The notes: generated from the sequence alone by a model not told the origin. A stretch of 64,000 nt of DNA from an uncultured Bacteroidales bacterium (GCA_900316525.1 ONDF01000024.1:1-64000), one strand, 5' to 3'. Counted from the first letter of the stretch, positions 1 through 8,265 are shown. Program-made: numbers and translations.

Positions 1-1223
1 AAGCGCTCGTTTTCCGTCTTGTAGGGATGCCAGTCGGCGACATCGTCCCCGAAGGCATAGATGATGATATCCGAACCCTCGATGAGCGGGGCGACGCGTT
101 CCTGCCACTTGCCGTTGTCCGCCTGCAGGTCGCTCATGGAGATCTGGCCGTAATAGCGGTGGCCCCAGCTGTGGGAAGCGAGTTCCCAGCCGTCCGCACG
201 CAGCGCCCGGGCGATCTCCGTGACCTTCTTTTTATCTTCCTCGATATTCGGGTTTACGCCTTCATAGGCGGTATCCGTGCGGTATCCGAACACACCGTTG
301 TAGCCGGTGACTGCGATGACTGCCTTGGCTCCGCGGTAGGAGAAGTCCGGATGCTCGTCGATGAAATCGTTCAGAATGGGGATCAGGTCGTAGGAGCCGA
401 TGTCGGAGGTGCCGTCTTCATAATCCCGCTGGGTGGTGACCCGTCCGTCCTCACCGATGACCAGGCGGTTCGCGAAGCCGTCGTCCTCCATGTACTCATA
501 GTAGCAGACGTCGTCCTGGGACATGACGAAGCCCTTCTTGCCCTCTGGCAGCATGATGTCGCCCTCGACCATCTTTTTCCCGCCGTTCTCGGGATCATCC
601 ACCTCGTAGGCCATGTCGTGGAGCCGCACCAGAACGAATCCGCGGTCGTACATGCTCTGAAGGATGCGGCGGAACTCGGTCTCTGTCGTCATGACGAGAT
701 TGTAGCCGCGCTGCTCCCTGTCGCCGTCGAACACCTTGTCCATGGAATCTTCCGGAATCAGAATGTGGAAGAACACATGGGTGATCTGGGAAATGTCCTG
801 ACGGACGCAGGCTGCCTTCAGCTCTTCATACTTTGCGACCGCAGCCTTTCCTTCTTCGCTGGCGGAAGCCTCCTCATTTTCGCTGATCAGGCGGATCGCC
901 TCGTCGTAATCGTACATCAGGGAAAGGCGCTCTGCCTTTTCCATGATCTCTTCCAGCGCGGTCTTCGTGACCTCGGGGACAGTCTCCTCCGGATTTTCAC
1001 CGCCTGCACCTTCCGCGGTCTCCGTGACGGAGGATTCCGGCTTGTCCGGCTTCGCGCCGCGGAGCTTCTTCACCCCGAAAGCGACTCCTGCAATCAGCAG
1101 GATGAGAAAAAGCACCAGAAGCAGCGGAAGAAGCGGACCGGGACCACGCCTGCGCCGTCTGCGGCTGCCGGAGCCGTAGCTGCCGTAATTGTTTCCTGTT
1201 CGTCCGAAATAGTAATTATCCAT
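1..1223 (-). CDS. polysaccharide deacetylase-like membrane-anchored protein (partial, runs off the window)
   Basis: 407 codons are visible on the minus strand from the ATG at 1221-1223; the 3' end lies outside the window. The N-terminus is short and Tyr/Gly/Ser-rich, followed by six arginines (residues 21-26) and one membrane segment (about 30-50, Leu/Ile-rich), then an acidic linker, so the catalytic part should lie outside the cell. The distal part has an SQDD stretch and, near residue 350, HSWGH, the His-x-x-x-His metal motif of carbohydrate esterase family 4, followed by a YAFGDD stretch. Members remove acetyl groups from cell-wall or other polysaccharides. It is divergent from the regulator gene at 1463. 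Style and neighbours point to a Clostridia-type genome, unlike the rest of the window. Substrate unknown. Confidence 0.75.
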   Translation of the reverse strand, partial: MDNYYFGRTGNNYGSYGSGSRRRRRRGPGPLLPLLLVLFLILLIAGVAFGVKKLRGAKPDKPESSVTETAEGAGGENPEETVPEVTKTALEEIMEKAERLSLMYDYDEAIRLISENEEASASEEGKAAVAKYEELKAACVRQDISQITHVFFHILIPEDSMDKVFDGDREQRGYNLVMTTETEFRRILQSMYDRGFVLVRLHDMAYEVDDPENGGKKMVEGDIMLPEGKKGFVMSQDDVCYYEYMEDDGFANRLVIGEDGRVTTQRDYEDGTSDIGSYDLIPILNDFIDEHPDFSYRGAKAVIAVTGYNGVFGYRTDTAYEGVNPNIEEDKKKVTEIARALRADGWELASHSWGHRYYGQISMSDLQADNGKWQERVAPLIEGSDIIIYAFGDDVADWHPYKTENER

Positions 1224-1382
1224 TGATCAATACCCCTGTCATATATCTGCCGGTTTTTGCTTCAGAGAAGACCTGCTCCTGCTGAAACAACAGAACCTGA
1301 TGTTATTATATTATGCAAACCATATGAAGTATATTACAAAGAAGGCGGAAAGGCAATGAAGAACCTGCGGACGGAATGAGAC

Positions 1383-1411
1383 TTTACTTTAATTTGGTAA
1401 TGTGCTAAAAT
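1383..1411 (+). promoter_or_regulatory. sigma70/sigmaA-type promoter upstream of the YerC-like gene
   Basis: TTTACT at 1383-1388 and TAAAAT at 1406-1411 are separated by 17 bases, with a TG just before the -10 region. This is the classical housekeeping promoter layout, not the TAnnTTTG type used in the rest of the window. The 1224-1462 intergenic space otherwise shows nothing I can name. Confidence 0.55.
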
Positions 1412-1462
1412 GTTCAAAATGTCCAGTCCGGATAATTATCAGCGTACGGGAGGAATGAAAGC

Positions 1463-1774
1463 ATGAACAAGAAACTCCAGTCGGAGAATGTCGGTCGTCT
1501 TTTCCGTGCAGTCCTGACGCTCCGCACAGAAGAAGAATGCTATCAGTTTTTTGAAGATATCTGCACGATCAATGAGCTTCTTTCGTTTTCCCAGAGGTAT
1601 GAAGTGGCGGAGATGCTTCGTGAGAAGAAGACATATCTGGAGATCGCGGAAAAGACCGGCGCCTCGACCGCGACGATCAGCCGCGTGAACCGGTCTCTGA
1701 ACTTCGGCAACGACGGCTATGACCTGACATTCCGGAGACTGAAGGAGCAGGAAGAACGGAAGGAAGCAGACTGA
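1463..1774 (+). CDS. YerC/YecD-family TrpR-like DNA-binding protein
   Basis: 103 aa. The sequence matches the small TrpR-related YerC family: an all-helical protein with the helix-turn-helix around residues 58-76 (YLEIAEKTGASTATISRVNR) and the conserved LLSFSQRYEVAEML stretch before it. The ATG at 1463 is preceded by GGGAGGAATGAAAGC, a strong Shine-Dalgarno at good distance, which fixes the start. The protein lies in the cytoplasm and probably represses transcription; its ligand is not known to me. It is followed by a hairpin terminator and a pcrA-type helicase gene, an order known from Firmicutes genomes. Confidence 0.85.
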   Translation: MNKKLQSENVGRLFRAVLTLRTEEECYQFFEDICTINELLSFSQRYEVAEMLREKKTYLEIAEKTGASTATISRVNRSLNFGNDGYDLTFRRLKEQEERKEAD

Positions 1775-1842
1775 AACGGGATTCTTTCCGTAAAAACAGA
1801 CTGGAAGTCCGGACGCTGTCCGGAAATCAGGATTCATAAGCG

Positions 1843-1870
1843 GGAACGGGTACAGCGGCCCGTTCCTTTT
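1843..1870 (+). terminator. rho-independent terminator after the YerC-like gene
   Basis: GGAACGGG (1843-1850) pairs with CCCGTTCC (1859-1866) and is followed by TTTTC. It sits between the regulator gene and the helicase gene. Confidence 0.6.
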
Positions 1871-1921
1871 CTTCGCAGCGCGTAAGTCCCTGAGGCGGGA
1901 CATAAACTGCAGGGAGGTATA

Positions 1922-4663
1922 ATGGCACTTTACGACAAAATGAACGACCGGCAGAAGGAAGCGATGCTCTGCACCGAAGGACCGCTCCTGATCATAGCCG
2001 GCGCAGGTTCCGGCAAGACCCGGGTGCTGACCCACAGGATCGCCTGGCTGATCGAATCCGGGATCACCGATCCCTGGCATATCCTGGCGATCACCTTCAC
2101 AAACAAAGCTGCCGGCGAGATGCGGCAGCGGGTGGACAGTCTCGTGAAGGAAGGCGCGGACCAGGTCTGGGTCGCGACTTTTCATTCGACCTGCGTCCGG
2201 ATCCTGCGCAGATTCATCGACCGGATAGGCTACGAGAACGGATTCACCATCTATGACACGGACGACCAGAAGACACTGATGAAGCAGGTCTTCAAGGATC
2301 TCCGGATCGATCTCCGCTCCTTCCGGGAACGGAACGTGCTTGCGGCGATCTCCTCCGCAAAGAACGAGCTGATCGGTCCTGACGCCTTCGCGAAGGAAGC
2401 CGTCGGATACGCGGAGGAGAAACAGGCGGAGTGCTACCGAGAGTACCAGAAACGCCTCCACAAGAACAACGCCCTGGATTTCGACGACCTGATCATGATG
2501 ACGGTGAAGCTTCTGAAGGCCTGCCCGGATGTCCTGGACTATTACCGGAACCGTTTCCGCTATATTCTGGTGGATGAATATCAGGACACGAACACGGCGG
2601 CCGCCAACAGCGTGATCCGGAACAACCGCGGACGGCGGGACAAGAAGCTCTGGACGGAGCAGGAGACCGGCGAAAAGATCCGCGTCATGCGCTTTGAGAC
2701 CGCACAGGACGAGGCCGATGCTGTCAGCTCCGAGATCCTGAAGGCATCCGGAGGGATCCGTTACAGCAGCTTCGCTGTTCTCTACCGTACCAACGCCCAG
2801 TCCCGTCTTCTGGAAGAGAAATTCGTGACGAAGGGGATCCCCTACCAGCTGGTGGGCGGCGTCAACTTCTATCAGCGCCGGGAGATCAAGGACGTGCTTG
2901 CCTATCTTCGCACCATCGCCAACGGCAGCGATGACATTGCGGTACGACGGATCCTGAATGTCCCGAAGCGGGGCATCGGAAATACTACCGCTGACAAGAT
3001 CGCGGACTTTGCCGCAGCCAACGGTATCAGCTTCTGGCAGGGACTTCTTGACGCACCGGGCGCCGGCATTGCCGGACGGGCGGACGCGAAGATACGGAAG
3101 TTCACGGATATGATCGAAGAATTCCGAAGGAAAAGCGCAGACATGCCGCTGGATAAGCTGATCGCCATGGTGGCGGCTGACAGCGGATACACGGAATCAC
3201 TTAAGGAAGAAGGAGAGATCGAAGCGGAATCCAGGATCGAGAACATCGACGAGCTTATTTCCAAGGCGGCATCCTACGAGGCGGAGGGACCGGATCTTTC
3301 TGACCGGACGGAGGAAGGGCTTCCCGCAGACCTGCCGCTTCTGAACCGCTTCCTGGAGGAGGTTTCTCTGGTGGCCGACATTGACAGCCTGGACGAGGAC
3401 AGCGAGAAGGTCACGCTGATGACTCTGCACGCGGCGAAGGGGCTGGAGTTTGACGAGGTCTATATGACGGGCATGGAGGACGGCCTGTTTCCCGGAAACC
3501 GTTCCATCGACGACCCGAAGGAACTGGAGGAGGAACGGCGTCTCTGCTACGTCGGGATCACAAGGGCAAAGCGGCGCCTGACCATGACCAGCGCGAAAAG
3601 CAGGATGATCAACGGAGAGACCCGCTGGTCCAATGAATCCATGTTTGTCCGGGAGATCCCGGAGGAACTGAAGGAACGGGCGGAGGACACCTACATCTCC
3701 AAGCAGGTGGACATGTCCGAGATCCAGATCAAGGGCACCTACCTCGGCAACAAGGTCATCAACTGCAAGGACCTTTCCTTCTGGTGGGAGGACAAATGCT
3801 ACCTGAGCCACTTCAGCTACAATTTCCAGCGGTATGAACGCGTGGGGATCGTGGGCAGGAACGCCGCCGGGAAGACGACCTTCCTGAACCTCATCACCGG
3901 GAAATGGAACCCGTCGATGGGCGGGCAGATGACCGGCGTGGTGGACCTCGGCGAGTCCCTGAAGATCGGCTACTACCACCAGGCCGGCATGCAGTTCGAC
4001 CCGGACCAGACGGTGATGGACACCGTCCCGAGCACGCACCTGCTGGAGCGCTTCCTCTTCCCGCACGACATGTGGATGAACCCCGTCTCGCGGCTCTCCG
4101 GCGGCGAACGGCGGCGGCTGTACCTGCTGACAATCCTCCTCCAGCAACCCAACTTCCTCATCCTGGACGAGCCCACGAACGACTTGGACATCGTCACCCT
4201 GGACATCCTGGAGGAATACCTGCTGGAGTTCAAGGGCTCGCTGATCATCGTCTCCCACGACCGCCACTTCCTGGACCGCCTGGTGGACCACCTCTTCGTC
4301 TTCTGCGGCGACGGGGTCGTCAAGGATTTCATCGGCAACTACACCGAATACCGCACCTTCATCAAGGACTACGAAGCGGCGCAGAAGGCGGCCCAGAAGG
4401 AAGAGAAACCGAGGCAAACTGTCATTCCGAGCGCTGCGAAGGAATCCAAGAAGCGCAAGCTCACCTGGAAAGAGCAGCAGGAGCTCAAGGCCCTGGACGA
4501 GGAAATCCCGCGCCTGGAAGCCGAAAAAGCCGACCTCGAAGCCAAACTCTCCTCCGGCACCCTCTCCGCCACGGAATTGCAAACCGCCTCCACCCGCTAC
4601 GGCGAACTCCAGGGTATTATCGACGAAAAAGAGCTCCGCTGGCTGGAATTGTCGGAGATTTGA
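1922..4663 (+). CDS. chimeric ORF: PcrA/UvrD helicase (with internal deletion) fused to the C-terminal half of an ABC-F ATPase
   Basis: 913 aa. Residues 1 to about 585 are a PcrA-type superfamily 1 DNA helicase: Walker A GAGSGKT (27-33), DEYQDTN (218-224), VTLMTLHAAKGLEF and LCYVGITRAKRRL further on. From about residue 590 the protein is the second half of an ABC-F (Uup-like) ATPase: Walker A GRNAAGKTT (about 645-653), LSGGE signature (about 725), LILDEPTNDLDIVTL, the switch His in IIVSHDR, and a charged coiled-coil C-terminus. No natural protein of this order is known to me. The helicase part also lacks about 63 residues after DEYQDTN, a stretch that in the intact helicase at 53579-56053 holds GDDSQSIYAFRG and NYRST. 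The ATG at 1922 follows GGGAGG, a Firmicutes-type start. The likeliest explanation is assembly joining of two genomes within shared sequence near 3668-3685. Confidence 0.8.
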   Translation: MALYDKMNDRQKEAMLCTEGPLLIIAGAGSGKTRVLTHRIAWLIESGITDPWHILAITFTNKAAGEMRQRVDSLVKEGADQVWVATFHSTCVRILRRFIDRIGYENGFTIYDTDDQKTLMKQVFKDLRIDLRSFRERNVLAAISSAKNELIGPDAFAKEAVGYAEEKQAECYREYQKRLHKNNALDFDDLIMMTVKLLKACPDVLDYYRNRFRYILVDEYQDTNTAAANSVIRNNRGRRDKKLWTEQETGEKIRVMRFETAQDEADAVSSEILKASGGIRYSSFAVLYRTNAQSRLLEEKFVTKGIPYQLVGGVNFYQRREIKDVLAYLRTIANGSDDIAVRRILNVPKRGIGNTTADKIADFAAANGISFWQGLLDAPGAGIAGRADAKIRKFTDMIEEFRRKSADMPLDKLIAMVAADSGYTESLKEEGEIEAESRIENIDELISKAASYEAEGPDLSDRTEEGLPADLPLLNRFLEEVSLVADIDSLDEDSEKVTLMTLHAAKGLEFDEVYMTGMEDGLFPGNRSIDDPKELEEERRLCYVGITRAKRRLTMTSAKSRMINGETRWSNESMFVREIPEELKERAEDTYISKQVDMSEIQIKGTYLGNKVINCKDLSFWWEDKCYLSHFSYNFQRYERVGIVGRNAAGKTTFLNLITGKWNPSMGGQMTGVVDLGESLKIGYYHQAGMQFDPDQTVMDTVPSTHLLERFLFPHDMWMNPVSRLSGGERRRLYLLTILLQQPNFLILDEPTNDLDIVTLDILEEYLLEFKGSLIIVSHDRHFLDRLVDHLFVFCGDGVVKDFIGNYTEYRTFIKDYEAAQKAAQKEEKPRQTVIPSAAKESKKRKLTWKEQQELKALDEEIPRLEAEKADLEAKLSSGTLSATELQTASTRYGELQGIIDEKELRWLELSEI
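3668..3700. other. probable chimera junction between Clostridia-type and Bacteroidales-type DNA
   Basis: Left of this point the reading frame is PcrA C-terminus (MFVREIPEEL); right of it the frame is the linker before the second ATPase domain of ABC-F. The residues ELKERAED could belong to either parent, so a short shared stretch probably carries the join. Ribosome-site style, promoter style and gene content all switch here. The exact base cannot be fixed by eye. Confidence 0.6.
4421..4447 (+). repeat. dispersed palindromic repeat (GTCATTCCGAGCG type) inside the ABC-F coding sequence
   Basis: GTCATTCCGAGCG followed by TGCGAAGGAATCC. The same element occurs at 19105, 21851 (reverse), 53863-53952 and 62049. 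Here it lies in the linker before the C-terminal coiled coil of the ABC-F protein and is read in frame as TVIPSAAKES (about residues 833-842 of the fused frame). Confidence 0.75.
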
Positions 4664-4675
4664 CGGGCCTCGCCA

Positions 4676-4768
4676 GGTGCTTGCTGACCCCTGCTGGGCG
4701 ATCCACGGCAAAAAATGAGGCCGCCCTTCGGCCCGGCCTCGAGGTGTCTTTGACTGGTCAGCACACCT
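4676..4768 (+). repeat. REP-like hairpin element with terminator-like core, after the ABC-F gene
   Basis: AGGTGCTTGCTGACC at 4676-4690 is a near-match to the reverse complement of GGTCAGCACACCT at 4756-4768. Between them lies a GC-rich hairpin, GAGGCCG/CGGCCTC (4717-4740). The TGCTGACC arm is the same as in the palindromes at 4811-4889. It may end ABC-F transcription. Confidence 0.5.
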
Positions 4769-4810
4769 GTTTTTTCAATCTACTCATTTTCAATTAATTA
4801 TGAATCCACC

Positions 4811-4889
4811 CGTGCTAACCCCCTCCCTTTTCAGTAGGGTTTAGCACGCCCGCGTGCTGACCCCTCCGAAAAACGGGTGGGGTTAGTAC
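4811..4889 (+). repeat. pair of REP-like palindromes next to the RAYT gene
   Basis: Two adjacent hairpins share the arm CGTGCT(A/G)ACCCC: 4811-4848 (CGTGCTAACCCC ... TTAGCACG) and 4853-4889 (CGTGCTGACCCC ... GGGGTTAGTAC). The junction GTGCTAAACCC/GCACGCCCGCGTGC is the reverse complement of the repeat at 8265-8310. The 4664-5005 space holds no gene, only these elements. Confidence 0.75.
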
Positions 4890-4934
4890 AAGTCAATTAT
4901 GAAGGCATTGTGGATCAGTATGTTATGAAACGTA

Positions 4935-4950
4935 GCGTGCTGACCCCCTC
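4935..4950 (+). repeat. half REP-like arm
   Basis: GCGTGCTGACCCCCTC is one arm of the same palindrome family, without a clear partner arm. It lies about 55 bases beyond the stop codon of the RAYT gene. Confidence 0.5.
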
Positions 4951-5005
4951 AAGGGCCACTCCCGGCCCCCTGCCCCCGTTCCGCACCTGGCTAGTCTTAC
5001 GCCCC

Positions 5006-5869
5006 CTATAGCCAGTCTTCCAGGAGGGTTTTGCCAACTCCGAGGACCCGTTGCAGTTGCTCGGCCGAGGTGCCGAAGCGCATGGACAAGGTGCGGCAAA
5101 GGCGAAGGAGTTCCTTGGCGGGAAGCTGGCGATAGTCCTTGACATTCAGTTCGTTCCGGCAGATGGTCTGCACCCGGGCGGCGATTTCCTGGTCGCTGAA
5201 CTTCAGTTCCATCGGCAGGCCGGACAGCTGGTTGCGCCGCGCCTCGACCGGTTCCATCAGCCGCCGGAGGTAAGCGGCCTCGTCGTTCTCGAAGGCTTTC
5301 TCGACAGCCTTCCAGTTCACAAAGTGGGGAATGACCATGCCATTTTCGGCAATCTCCCAGTCCCCCGGAATCCGGACATTGGTCTTGAGCATCCGGCGCA
5401 GTTCACGGGCCGTGAACGTGGACGCCTTCCGGCCCACCCATTGGCCGCGCCTGGAAAAGTACATGCCGACCGAACTCCACGGGTAGTCGCCCGGGTAACA
5501 GATCTTTGCCTTGAAAGGGTTCCGCAGCAGGTACAGTACCTCGATGACGAAATGATCGACCCCTTTGACGACCACCACTTCCCGATTCTCCGGTCCATAG
5601 GGCACGACGCCGCTCAACCCGTATTTCCTTTTCAGCCAGAGAGAAAGCCGATGCATCACCGCATCGTAATAGGCCTCGCATTTCTCTCTGGGCCCGCCCA
5701 GCAGGAGATGGATATGGTTGCTCATCAGCGTGAAAGCGTAGATCACCACACTCGGGAACTGAAGCAGGATCAAGGCCAATGTGTTGATTCCATAGATGTA
5801 ATCCTCCTCATCCCGGAACAGCAGTTCCTTCTCCAACTTCTTGGAATTGATCTGAAAGCACGGCTTCAT
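5006..5869 (-). CDS. REP-associated tyrosine transposase (RAYT, Y1_Tnp/IS200-like domain)
   Basis: 287 aa from the ATG at 5867-5869. The HUH metal motif is SNHIHLLL (His52 and His54), preceded by YAFTLM, as in IS200/IS605-type Y1 transposases. The candidate catalytic tyrosine is in VLYLLRNPFKA (Tyr113), followed by GDYPWSS, the signature of the RAYT branch. The last ~90 residues look like an added helical DNA-binding domain. RAYTs are single-copy, chromosomally kept relatives of transposases that cut and move REP palindromes. REP-like palindromes lie just beyond its 3' end (4676-4950) and at 8265. A further upstream ATG (5917) would add a segment without family similarity. Confidence 0.85.
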   Translation of the reverse strand: MKPCFQINSKKLEKELLFRDEEDYIYGINTLALILLQFPSVVIYAFTLMSNHIHLLLGGPREKCEAYYDAVMHRLSLWLKRKYGLSGVVPYGPENREVVVVKGVDHFVIEVLYLLRNPFKAKICYPGDYPWSSVGMYFSRRGQWVGRKASTFTARELRRMLKTNVRIPGDWEIAENGMVIPHFVNWKAVEKAFENDEAAYLRRLMEPVEARRNQLSGLPMELKFSDQEIAARVQTICRNELNVKDYRQLPAKELLRLCRTLSMRFGTSAEQLQRVLGVGKTLLEDWL

Positions 5870-6014
5870 GTCCTTTCTTTTTTGCCCCAAGGTACACCCG
5901 CCGCCCGCATGCTGCAAGGGATTGTTGATAACTTGTGTTGTTTCAGTAGGTATTTTATCTATTTCTTGTTACATTTTGTCCATCTTTGCGTTTAAAGGGC
6001 AGAGAAACAACAAG

Positions 6015-6491
6015 ATGGCAGACATCCTGACAGAGACATACCAGCGGATCCGACTGCGGCTGAAGGCTAGGGCGGGGAAAGTGCTCGCGGACGCAGAAGC
6101 GGCCGAGGATGCCTTGCAGGACGCTTTCTTGAAACTTTGGGGGCGCTACCCGGTGCGGAACGAGAAGGAGGCGGAAGCGCTGTTGACCAGGACGGTGCGG
6201 AACGTGTCCATCGACCAGCTCCGGAAGCGAAAGACGGTACCGCTCGCGGGAGACCTGCCGGAAGAAGATACCGAAGACCTGGAGACACGGTTCCGGCAGG
6301 TCGAGGAGATGGTCACTACAGCATTGACCGATATCCAGAGACAAATCATCCGGCGGCACGAATACGAAGGTGTCACTTTGGAAAAGATAGCAGAAGATCT
6401 AGGCATGCAGCCCCCTGCTGTACGGATGCAACTCTCCAGAGCCCGAAAAGCCATTCGAGAACAATACAGAAAACGATACCATGAAGAATAA
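6015..6491 (+). CDS. ECF-type RNA polymerase sigma factor
   Basis: 158 aa from the ATG at 6015 (MADILTETYQ). Region 2 is shown by AEDALQDAFLKLWGRY and VRNVSIDQLRKRK, region 4 by IIRRHEYEGVTLEKIAEDLG and the helix QPPAVRMQLSRARKAIREQY. Length and order fit extracytoplasmic-function sigma factors. The following gene overlaps its 3' end by 11 bases and encodes a one-TM protein, the usual place of an anti-sigma factor. A CATCTTTG at 5981-5988 could be its -7 box. An ATG further upstream in frame (5868) would add a segment with no sigma-factor similarity and overlap the RAYT start, so I reject it. Confidence 0.88.
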   Translation: MADILTETYQRIRLRLKARAGKVLADAEAAEDALQDAFLKLWGRYPVRNEKEAEALLTRTVRNVSIDQLRKRKTVPLAGDLPEEDTEDLETRFRQVEEMVTTALTDIQRQIIRRHEYEGVTLEKIAEDLGMQPPAVRMQLSRARKAIREQYRKRYHEE

Positions 6492-6915
6492 GGCATATTA
6501 CATAGACCTTTCCGAGCGCTGGTTCGACGCCCTCCTCACCGAGGACGAGGAGCGCGCGTTGAAAGCCTTCCTGGCATCGACCGACGATCCCTACTTCGAT
6601 GAAATAAAAGCGGTGGCCGGCTTCTTCGCGACGGGGAAAGCCGTGTACGGGGCGCAGGAAGAGAACCACCGGCCCGCGCGGCAACGGCGAACCACGCACC
6701 AGCTCGCCTGGGCGGCCATCGCCGTTGCCGCCAGCCTGGCCCTGGTCGCAGCCATCGGCCTGTACAACCAGCGCCAGAATCAATGCTACATACTGGCATA
6801 CGGTGAAAAGAGCACAGACAAAGAACTCGCACTGGAAAGCATGGAGGCCACCCTCTCCAGTCTGTTCGGTACTGCGCCAGACATTGAGAAAGAATTGGAA
6901 ACCCTTTTGAAATGA
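6481..6915 (+). CDS. single-pass membrane protein, likely anti-sigma partner
   Basis: 144 aa. The N-terminal half is cytoplasmic in character (WFDALLTEDEERALKAFLASTDDPYFDE, split by me as one acidic helical region), followed by an Arg-rich stretch and one membrane helix (about 80-96), then a ~48-residue outer part. It overlaps the sigma factor gene by 11 bases and the next gene by the ATGA arrangement, so translation is probably coupled. I see no zinc-binding anti-sigma motif. The role as anti-sigma factor is inferred from position and topology only. Confidence 0.6.
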   Translation: MKNKAYYIDLSERWFDALLTEDEERALKAFLASTDDPYFDEIKAVAGFFATGKAVYGAQEENHRPARQRRTTHQLAWAAIAVAASLALVAAIGLYNQRQNQCYILAYGEKSTDKELALESMEATLSSLFGTAPDIEKELETLLK

Positions 6916-7388
6916 ATATGATGATGAAACGGATGATCCTTGCGCTTTGGGCGCTGTTAGCCGTGATTCAGTTGTCAGCTCAATCCGGGTACGGAATAAA
7001 TCCAGTCTTCGACGGGAAATTGATTCCATCTTCCCGGATCAAGGAAACATACATCAATGGAACCCAGTTGGCCCCCTATAAACTCCGCGTATTCCGAAGT
7101 GTGAAGTTCACGGCCACGCCAGCAGAGTTGTCACGCATCCAAGCACTATTGCTCGAGGATGGGAAGGGGGCTGAAGACCGGCAAACTGAGTATACCGGTG
7201 GTGTATTGACATACGCCTTGTTCCGCTTCCGAGCAGAAGTCCATTCCTCCCGGTACGATATGCCGGTGGAAGGAAACAAATACCTTTGTTTACAGGTGTT
7301 CCCAAAGGAAACCCGCTATGACGTTACGCTGGTATATATGTCCGGCGACGCAACCTTGGATGAATTGAAGCAATTGTTTAAGAATTAA
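6912..7388 (+). CDS. secreted/periplasmic protein of unknown function (resembles DUF6108-type)
   Basis: 158 aa. Signal peptide with hydrophobic core MILALWALLAVIQLSA and a cut after SAQ. The mature part has LRVFRSVKFTA, TYALFRF, KYLCLQVFP and TLDELKQLFKN, which recall a small Bacteroides family I know as DUF6108; that assignment is from memory. Start ATG at 6912 overlaps the preceding stop (ATGA). It belongs to the sigma operon and probably acts in the envelope. Confidence 0.6.
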   Translation: MNMMMKRMILALWALLAVIQLSAQSGYGINPVFDGKLIPSSRIKETYINGTQLAPYKLRVFRSVKFTATPAELSRIQALLLEDGKGAEDRQTEYTGGVLTYALFRFRAEVHSSRYDMPVEGNKYLCLQVFPKETRYDVTLVYMSGDATLDELKQLFKN

Positions 7389-7401
7389 CAACTTATCGCA
7401 T

Positions 7402-8265
7402 ATGAAAAGAATAATTGTCTGGGTTCTTGCCCTGATTCCGGCTGTCGCTCAAGCCCAATTGGCAGACACCCTGCGCATTGAAAACCCTTCCTCCGTACAG
7501 GTGATTTCATCGCCCGGGAGCCTTTCCGTCAGTATCGACGGGACTGCGGACAAGCCGGATTTCCATTATTCGAATTCCTTGAAGGCTGGTTCGGAGGTGG
7601 AAGCGGTTTCCGACCGATTGAACTTCGAGACACCCTTTACCCGGAAGAAAAATCTTTCCCATTGGAAGATCGCCTTACTCGGGATGGAAGAGGTAGGGGT
7701 CTTCGAGGGCGTATTAGGTGGTGAGGATCTGTTCGGTCATTGGAAAACGCGGGAGAATTCCGCGGATCTCGGGATAATCAGCCTAAGGTACTATCCCGGC
7801 TTGAAGAATCACTATCTCTCGTTGGGGTGGACGGTCGGTTATGCGATGACAGAAATCCAGAATAACGAACAACACTTATCACAGACAAGCGGAATGCTCT
7901 CCTGGGTTGATTATCCAGCCGGTGCCTCGAAGCTGGGGACCTCTACCATCCGGAGGCTCCGCTACTCTCTGCCGCTGCAGTACACGTTCGTGTTTGGAAA
8001 GAATCTCTCGTGGAGGGCATCAGCCGGCGCCGAACTGCATTGGAACTTGGTCAACCACACACGTACCCACTACCATTTGAACGGGAATCATGTCATTGAA
8101 CTCGTGGACAACATCAAGCCCAACCTGGCAACCGTCGACCTGATGACTTCGCTCACCTGTAACGGGTTCGGCGTACGATTCCGATATAGCCCGACACCTG
8201 CTTTTACCGCGCCGCATGGACCGGAGTACAGAACGTGGAGCATCGGGTTCCTGCTGGAGTATTAG
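7402..8265 (+). CDS. outer-membrane beta-barrel-like protein of unknown function
   Basis: 287 aa. Signal peptide ending AVAQA-Q. From about residue 90 the sequence alternates polar and aromatic residues in strands typical of a barrel (IISLRYYPG, YLSLGWTVGYAM, LRYSLPLQYTFVF, FGVRFRYSP) and ends in an aromatic residue (LLEY), the usual barrel-end signal. It is the last gene of the sigma-factor cluster, 13 bases after the previous gene. Its stop codon is overlapped by the REP-like repeat at 8265. Confidence 0.65.
   Translation: MKRIIVWVLALIPAVAQAQLADTLRIENPSSVQVISSPGSLSVSIDGTADKPDFHYSNSLKAGSEVEAVSDRLNFETPFTRKKNLSHWKIALLGMEEVGVFEGVLGGEDLFGHWKTRENSADLGIISLRYYPGLKNHYLSLGWTVGYAMTEIQNNEQHLSQTSGMLSWVDYPAGASKLGTSTIRRLRYSLPLQYTFVFGKNLSWRASAGAELHWNLVNHTRTHYHLNGNHVIELVDNIKPNLATVDLMTSLTCNGFGVRFRYSPTPAFTAPHGPEYRTWSIGFLLEY

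Noticed and set aside
27..1226. A 399-codon plus-strand frame in the first kilobase
   Set aside because: The minus strand gives a deacetylase with membrane anchor and HSWGH motif and a proper ATG; the plus-strand product has no domain.
3904..4797. A 297-codon frame overlapping the ABC-F part
   Set aside because: Out-of-frame shadow; ABC-F motifs are in the other frame.
4811..4889. Inverted repeats read as the ends of an insertion sequence for the RAYT gene
   Set aside because: The palindromes are paired hairpins of REP style, not terminal inverted repeats with target duplications, and RAYT genes are not normally self-mobile.
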